Shown: piece after piece, positions 60,047 to 64,000 of the stretch
Layout of the letters: each line of letters starts with the position of its first letter
Position numbering within the stretch: the stretch's first letter is position 1
Assembly: GCF_001635455.1 (NCBI RefSeq)
Contig: NZ_LWEH01000608.1
Span: 124,001 to 188,000 of the forward strand
DNA from: Vibrio sp. HI00D65
GTDB taxonomy: Bacteria; Pseudomonadota; Gammaproteobacteria; Enterobacterales; Vibrionaceae
DNA length: 64,000 bases
Direction of reading: 5' to 3'
The notes under the pieces: model-generated
What the model was told of the DNA's origin: nothing
The model's database searches: none
The model's input: the letters and a program-made list of their open reading frames with translations, nothing else
Translations under genes and position numbers: made by a program

Positions 60047-60085
60047 AAAGCACCTAGGGTTCACACTCTCGGTGCTTTTGTTTTT
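60047..60085 (+). terminator. Intrinsic terminator after the broken GGDEF gene
   Basis: AAAGCACC (60047-60054) pairs with GGTGCTTT (60071-60078), with T to 60085. Confidence 0.8.
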
Positions 60086-60148
60086 ATAGAAAGTCATTAC
60101 AATGCGCATTCAACACGACCACCTCACCTATCCAACGATACGGACCTT

Positions 60149-60877
60149 ATGAAGCTAAGTAACCGACTGCAAACTCTCCACTCCCTTGTCAGTAATGACT
60201 ACCAACACATTTGGGACTGTTGCTGTGATCATGGCTTCTTGGGCGTTCAATTGTTGGCGGACAACAAAGCCCCTCACATTCACTTTGTCGATATTGTTCC
60301 GTCCCTAATGAGCGAGCTAGAAAGCAAACTGGTGCGTTACTTTCCACAAAGCGAGATGGCACAACAAAAAGTCACTAGCCAATGGCAAGCCTACTGCATG
60401 GATGTCTCTGCAATACCATTGGAAAAACACACAGGCAAGCATCTGGTCATCATTGCAGGGGTCGGTGGCGATCTAACGCAAAAGCTTGTAGACGATATTC
60501 ACCGTCAACATCCAGACAAAACGATCGACTTCTTGCTCTGCCCTGTTCATCAGCAATTTGAGCTAAGAAGCCACTTAAAATCGCTCAAGTTCGGCCTGAT
60601 TGATGAGGTGTTGATTGAGGAGAATCGCCGCTACTACGAAATTTTATTGGTCAGCAATAACCGAGGTGAAAGACCAGACACTTCGACAGTAAGCGAGATT
60701 TCAAACGTCGGTGATAAGATATGGGCTCCAATCAGCGATGAACAAATTAAGGTATCTCAACAGTACAAAGCCAAAACACTGCAGCACTACTTACGTATCC
60801 ATCAAGGGCAGGAGAAACAAGGTAAACCTAGCCAAGTGAAGCATGTTATTGATGCCTACCAAGCAGTTAAACCATAG
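60149..60877 (+). CDS. trmK: tRNA (adenine(22)-N1)-methyltransferase, TrmK family
   Basis: This SAM-dependent methyltransferase is predicted to modify A22 of tRNA. I start at ATG 60149 (MKLSNRLQTLHSLV), the usual family opening. The longer frame to 59921 passes back through the terminator and the broken GGDEF gene. The 242 residues show SAM motif I IWDCCCDHGFLGVQLL (the family usually has DIGxDHxxLP; the CDHGFLG part is kept), motif II VDIVPSLMSELESKL, IIAGVGGDLTQKLVDDI and CPVHQQFELRSHLKSLKFGLIDEVLIEENRRYYEILLV. A terminator follows. Confidence 0.78.
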   Translation: MKLSNRLQTLHSLVSNDYQHIWDCCCDHGFLGVQLLADNKAPHIHFVDIVPSLMSELESKLVRYFPQSEMAQQKVTSQWQAYCMDVSAIPLEKHTGKHLVIIAGVGGDLTQKLVDDIHRQHPDKTIDFLLCPVHQQFELRSHLKSLKFGLIDEVLIEENRRYYEILLVSNNRGERPDTSTVSEISNVGDKIWAPISDEQIKVSQQYKAKTLQHYLRIHQGQEKQGKPSQVKHVIDAYQAVKP

Positions 60878-60921
60878 TAAGTACTAACTTTACTGTTGAA
60901 GATTAAGAAAGCCGAATCAAT

Positions 60922-60958
60922 AAAAAAGCCGATAGTTCAATGAGCTATCGGCTTTTTT
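60922..60958. terminator. Bidirectional terminator, trmK / acyltransferase
   Basis: GCCGATAG (60928-60935) pairs with CTATCGGC (60945-60952), with A before and T after. The genes converge. Confidence 0.9.
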
Positions 60959-60993
60959 AATACTATTTGTTCAGTTTGAGCTTACTGCGCTTG

Positions 60994-61926
60994 TTACTTA
61001 TAAAGCTTATCAGCCTCATCAACTGTCTCAACCTTAGAGGGCTGATCAACCCCATAGACCAAATCAAGATAGGCGTCTTTCTCTTTCCAAGTGTTGTTTA
61101 ACCAGCTATGGAAGCGACGTTTAAATGCCTTATCTTCAAAGTAGTTACCATTCACGTTCTCATCCATTGGATGCAATTTAATACGCACAACGACCTTAGT
61201 CATTTTGCCTTTCAGCATATCTTCAAACGGAGAGGTTTGGTTTTCAGGATAAGCTAAAGTCACATCCACGATGCCATCCAAAATTGGCCCCATTGCAGAT
61301 AAAGCAAACGCCACACCACCTGTTTTTGGCTTCAGTAGGTGACGGTAAGGGGTTTTCGCTGACGCAAGTTTCTCATGATTTGCGCGAGTCCCTTCAACAA
61401 AGTTAACTAGTGTTGTTGGTGCTAATTTGAACTTAGTACACGCTTTATTGATTGCATTGAAATCATCATTACGGCGTTCTGGGTTACGTAAGAGGAACTC
61501 ACGAGAGTGGCGCCTCATGAATGGCATATCTAAGCCCCAGCATGCCAAGCCAACGAATGGTACATACAGCAATTCGTGTTTCAAGAAGTACTTCGTCATC
61601 GGCATTTCGTCTTTTAAGATCGAAGACAAAATCACAATATCCGCCCAGCTTAGGTGGTTAGACATCATCAAATACCACTGCTTGGTCGAAATATCTTCCC
61701 CCCCTTCCACTTGCCATTCGATGTCATTGTTGGCGTTCAACATCCACAAATTAAGAGAAGCCCAACACCAGAATGTGAAGTTAGCTAAGCGAGTGCATAA
61801 TTTTTGAACGACAGATATTGGCAAAATAAGTTTGATTAGGGCAAACAGACTCACAGCCAATGCGGTGAATGCAGTATTAATGGTCACGAACAATACGTTC
61901 AAGGCCATACGAATATTATCAAGCAT
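60994..61926 (-). CDS. YihG-like phospholipid acyltransferase
   Basis: The 310 residues have an N-terminal membrane region (about 8-60), then the acyltransferase domain. HLSWAD (about 93-98) is the HX4D catalytic motif, MPFMRRHSREFLLRNPERR is the second block, NFVEGTRANHEK is block III (E-G-T), and KTGGVAFALSAMGPILDGIVDVTLAYP ends the fold. The long C-terminal part and these blocks match the YihG/LCLAT-type family, which acylates lysophosphatidic acid or related lysolipids at the inner membrane. Monocistronic. Confidence 0.9.
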   Translation of the reverse strand: MLDNIRMALNVLFVTINTAFTALAVSLFALIKLILPISVVQKLCTRLANFTFWCWASLNLWMLNANNDIEWQVEGGEDISTKQWYLMMSNHLSWADIVILSSILKDEMPMTKYFLKHELLYVPFVGLACWGLDMPFMRRHSREFLLRNPERRNDDFNAINKACTKFKLAPTTLVNFVEGTRANHEKLASAKTPYRHLLKPKTGGVAFALSAMGPILDGIVDVTLAYPENQTSPFEDMLKGKMTKVVVRIKLHPMDENVNGNYFEDKAFKRRFHSWLNNTWKEKDAYLDLVYGVDQPSKVETVDEADKLYK

Positions 61927-62257
61927 AAAACACAGTTATATTGAGAACGAAAGCCGCCATTATACGCATCTATAAATTATTCTCTTCAGTAATTGGTTGA
62001 ATATCCTAGGGGTCAAACCACTCAACCTATTTCTACGATATTCAACTTGCTAAAGCCTATTAAAAAGAAAACAAAACACACTAAAGAGTCATTTAGACAC
62101 GACCTTAGCATTGTCTTTTTGACAGCATTCGATCCAACAATCCCCCTCAAAGCCAGTATTGATAAGCATTCTCACTATTGGCATAGTACATGCAACTCTA
62201 AAGTCTAAATAGTTGAGTATCCTTAATAAGATAACTTCTCTTCTTAAAGGTGATGAT
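61927..62257. promoter_or_regulatory. Divergent region, acyltransferase and fpr
   Basis: These 331 AT-rich bases must hold both promoters. I see no clear operator; a SoxR/SoxS-type site was looked for and not found. A 15-codon in-frame extension of fpr (from TTG 62213) lacks a ribosome site. Confidence 0.4.
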
Positions 62258-63058
62258 ATGACAGATATTCCTCATGGTTTAGTCACAGGTAAAGTTCTAA
62301 ACAAGACAGAATGGACAGATCAACTGTTCTCACTCCAAATCAGTGCGCCTGTCTCTTCTTATCAGGCTGGTCAGTTCACTAAGCTTGGTTTACTCAATAG
62401 CGAAGGTGAGTTAGTGAGACGCGCTTATTCCATGGTGAATGCACCAGAGCATGAGCAAGGCCATCAACATCTAGAGTTTTTGATTATTAAGGATCAGAAC
62501 GGTCAGCTCTCGCCTCAGCTTCACAAATTGCAAGCTGGCGATGACATCTTTGTCGGCAAAGATCCAAGTGGTTTTATGACATTAGATGAGATCCCAGAGA
62601 TCGCCGACGAGCTATGGATGCTTTCAACCGGAACCGCGGTAGGTCCGTTTATCTCAATGCTTGAGAGCATTCAGATACAGCAGAATGAGTTGGCTTCAGA
62701 CAAAGCCTCTTCATTCAAAAACCTAGTTCTGGTGCATGCCGTTAGAACAGAGCAAGACCTGACTTATCGAGATCGTATCACTCAACTCGTTGATCACTTT
62801 CAAGGGAGACTTAAATATGTGCCAATTATTTCTAGAGAATCAGTTACCGGAACTTTGCGCGGACGAATCCCAAGCTTGTTACTTGGAGGCGACCTCGAGC
62901 AAGCCGCGTCTGTCACTTTCAATCAAACCCGCAGTTTCTTCTACCTTTGCGGCAATCCGCAAATGGTTCGTGACACAAGTGACGCGCTAACAAGTTTAGG
63001 TTTCGAAAAGCATTTACGCCGAAAGCCAGGTCAATTCAGCAGTGAAAATTACTGGTAA
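62258..63058 (+). CDS. fpr: Ferredoxin/flavodoxin-NADP+ reductase
   Basis: This cytosolic FAD enzyme moves electrons between NADPH and ferredoxin or flavodoxin. I start at ATG 62258 (MTDIPHGLVTGKVLNKTEWTD; AAAGG upstream), which aligns with E. coli Fpr. The 266 residues have the FAD-binding RRAYSMVNAP (RxYS), GKDPSGFMTL, the NADP-binding LSTGTAVGPFISML (GTG-x-AP type), FFYLCGNPQMVRDT and the C-terminal SENYW ending in aromatic Trp, as in E. coli Fpr. A DUF1971 gene follows on the same strand after 68 bases. Confidence 0.94.
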   Translation: MTDIPHGLVTGKVLNKTEWTDQLFSLQISAPVSSYQAGQFTKLGLLNSEGELVRRAYSMVNAPEHEQGHQHLEFLIIKDQNGQLSPQLHKLQAGDDIFVGKDPSGFMTLDEIPEIADELWMLSTGTAVGPFISMLESIQIQQNELASDKASSFKNLVLVHAVRTEQDLTYRDRITQLVDHFQGRLKYVPIISRESVTGTLRGRIPSLLLGGDLEQAASVTFNQTRSFFYLCGNPQMVRDTSDALTSLGFEKHLRRKPGQFSSENYW

Positions 63059-63126
63059 AGATAGGCCACCTAAAACACCGAAGTATTTATTTCAATGCAC
63101 AGTTAAAGTTAAATAAGAGGTTTTAT

Positions 63127-63459
63127 ATGAGTCATTTACGTATTCCTTCTCAATGGAAAATTCAACGTTCAACACCGTTTTTCACTAAGGACAACATCCC
63201 AGCCGCATTGCTCAATCATCACAATACGGCTGAAGGCGTGTTTGGTCAGATCTGCGTAATGGAAGGCACCATCACTTTCTATGGCTTTGCCGATGCAGAA
63301 GCGACAGAACCAGAAACCGTTATCACTATTGAAGCTGGACAATTTACCACAACTCCACCTCAATATTGGCACCGAGTAGAGCTGAGTGACGACGCGCAAT
63401 TCAACATTAACTTCTGGTCAGAAAAAGAGACCAAGAAAATATTCAATACTCGAAAGTAA
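63127..63459 (+). CDS. DUF1971 cupin-like protein (YeaR / TehB N-domain type)
   Basis: This 110-residue cytoplasmic protein has a beta-sandwich: PFFTKDNIPAALLNHHNTAEGVFGQICVMEGTITFYGF and FTTTPPQYWHRVELSDDAQFNINFW. These are the DUF1971 signatures, including the HHNT and QYWHR metal-site histidines. E. coli YeaR, nitrate- and NO-induced, and the N-terminus of some TehB proteins belong here. Its biochemical role is unsettled. TAAGAGGTTTT precedes the ATG. Confidence 0.87.
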   Translation: MSHLRIPSQWKIQRSTPFFTKDNIPAALLNHHNTAEGVFGQICVMEGTITFYGFADAEATEPETVITIEAGQFTTTPPQYWHRVELSDDAQFNINFWSEKETKKIFNTRK

Positions 63460-63679
63460 GATCGACTTTGCATTGATGAACTAATTAGCAAGCTACATCG
63501 TAATGTGATTTTTGACGTTCAGTAAATAACAACAAGAGACCAAATAACCATAATACTTACAATGACTAATGGTGATAGACAAGACAAAAAAACTCCAGCA
63601 CACTAAACCGAGTTGTTAGTTTTTACCCCTATCAAATAAACATAATTGGGGTATTCATCTTTAGGTAAGAGAGGAAGCC

Positions 63680-64000
63680 ATGCTCAACATTGCTTTTTTT
63701 AGCTCAAAATCATACGACGAAAAATCATTCAACCTTGCGAAAGGCGAACTCAATGCTGAGTTTCATTTCCATGATTTTCGCCTCACCACAACCACAGCCA
63801 AAATGGCGCACGACAACGAAGTGGTTTGTGCATTTGTAAACGATGACCTATCGCGAGAAGTGCTAGAGATTCTTGCCCAAGGCGGCACAAAGCTGATTGC
63901 GATGCGCTGTGCTGGCTTTGACAAGGTCGACCTAGACGCAGCCAAAGATCTTGGTTTACAAGTAGTGCGCGTTCCTGCTTATTCACCAGAGTCGGTAGCA
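63680..64000 (+). CDS. ldhA: D-lactate dehydrogenase, N-terminal part (runs off right edge)
   Basis: 107 codons are visible. The start is ATG 63680 with GAGAGGAAG six bases upstream. The protein begins LNIAFFSSKSYDEKSFNLA and contains IAMRCAGFDKVDLDAAKDLGLQVVRVPAYSPESVA, the substrate-domain block of fermentative D-LDH (LdhA), with Arg and Asn/Gly substrate-side residues. The NAD domain lies outside the window. It is expected to reduce pyruvate to D-lactate in fermentation. The 220 bases before it hold its promoter; no operator could be supported. Confidence 0.92.
   Translation, partial: MLNIAFFSSKSYDEKSFNLAKGELNAEFHFHDFRLTTTTAKMAHDNEVVCAFVNDDLSREVLEILAQGGTKLIAMRCAGFDKVDLDAAKDLGLQVVRVPAYSPESVA

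Noticed and set aside
59921..60148. 76-residue N-terminal extension of TrmK
   Set aside because: It runs through the broken GGDEF gene and its terminator in another frame. ATG 60149 gives the family N-terminus.

Overview
The window looks like chromosome 2 of a marine Vibrio, possibly of the Splendidus clade. This is inferred from gene content and order: a second pst operon next to a chemotaxis receptor, a tlh-type phospholipase, deoD, an Lpp-like lipoprotein, a maltose/glycogen island with malT, and a Qrr quorum-sensing small RNA. I see no rRNA, tRNA, CRISPR array, prophage or intact insertion sequence.

Layout. 0.001-6.7 kb: the 5' end of a probable signalling gene, the pstSCAB phosphate importer, and a divergent methyl-accepting chemotaxis protein. 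6.7-10.3 kb: a secreted lipase with its membrane foldase, and a GDSL phospholipase whose catalytic Asp position is Gly. 10.5-19.5 kb: a DEAD-box RNA helicase, an Lpp-like lipoprotein facing an L,D-transpeptidase, deoD, a transposase-derived zinc-ribbon protein, and a coupled pair of TPR proteins, one with a decayed and one with an intact GGDEF domain. 19.5-26.3 kb: an EamA exporter, a DUF3302/HlyD-type pair, a complete ECF vitamin-type transporter, and a TetR-like regulator.

26.4-36.8 kb: glgB, malQ and malP on the minus strand, with divergent malT. Between malT and popT (36.84-37.39 kb) lies the most informative non-coding element, a Qrr sRNA gene on the minus strand. It has a sigma-54 promoter (GG-N10-GC), two abutting LuxO-type sites, a 5' stem-loop, the conserved Qrr pairing core and an intrinsic terminator. 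37.4-43.4 kb: popT (DUF368), a copper-delivery trio (small anchored protein, SCO1/SenC, PCuAC), a 15-codon ORF with a strong ribosome binding site, a 19-bp tandem repeat, rsgA and sstT. 43.5-47.9 kb: a Sel1-repeat protein, LysR and Lrp regulators divergent from a LysE exporter, and a DUF1294 protein.

48-59 kb is a second starch block: a cytoplasmic GH13 amylase, a lipoprotein pullulanase, malM, lamB, and a divergent glgX. GGATGAG / GGGGAGTAGA motifs resembling MalT boxes precede the amylase, pulA, lamB/glgX and malP/malT genes. This suggests one MalT regulon covering polymer cleavage at the surface (PulA), passage through LamB, and processing by MalP, MalQ, GlgX and the amylase. 59-64 kb: a broken GGDEF gene, trmK, a YihG-like acyltransferase, fpr, a DUF1971 protein, and the 5' end of a D-lactate dehydrogenase gene.

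Gene starts were moved from the longest open frame where a ribosome binding site, signal peptide or family alignment favoured another codon. These choices are stated entry by entry. Functional names rest on motif and family recognition by eye; no database search was run.
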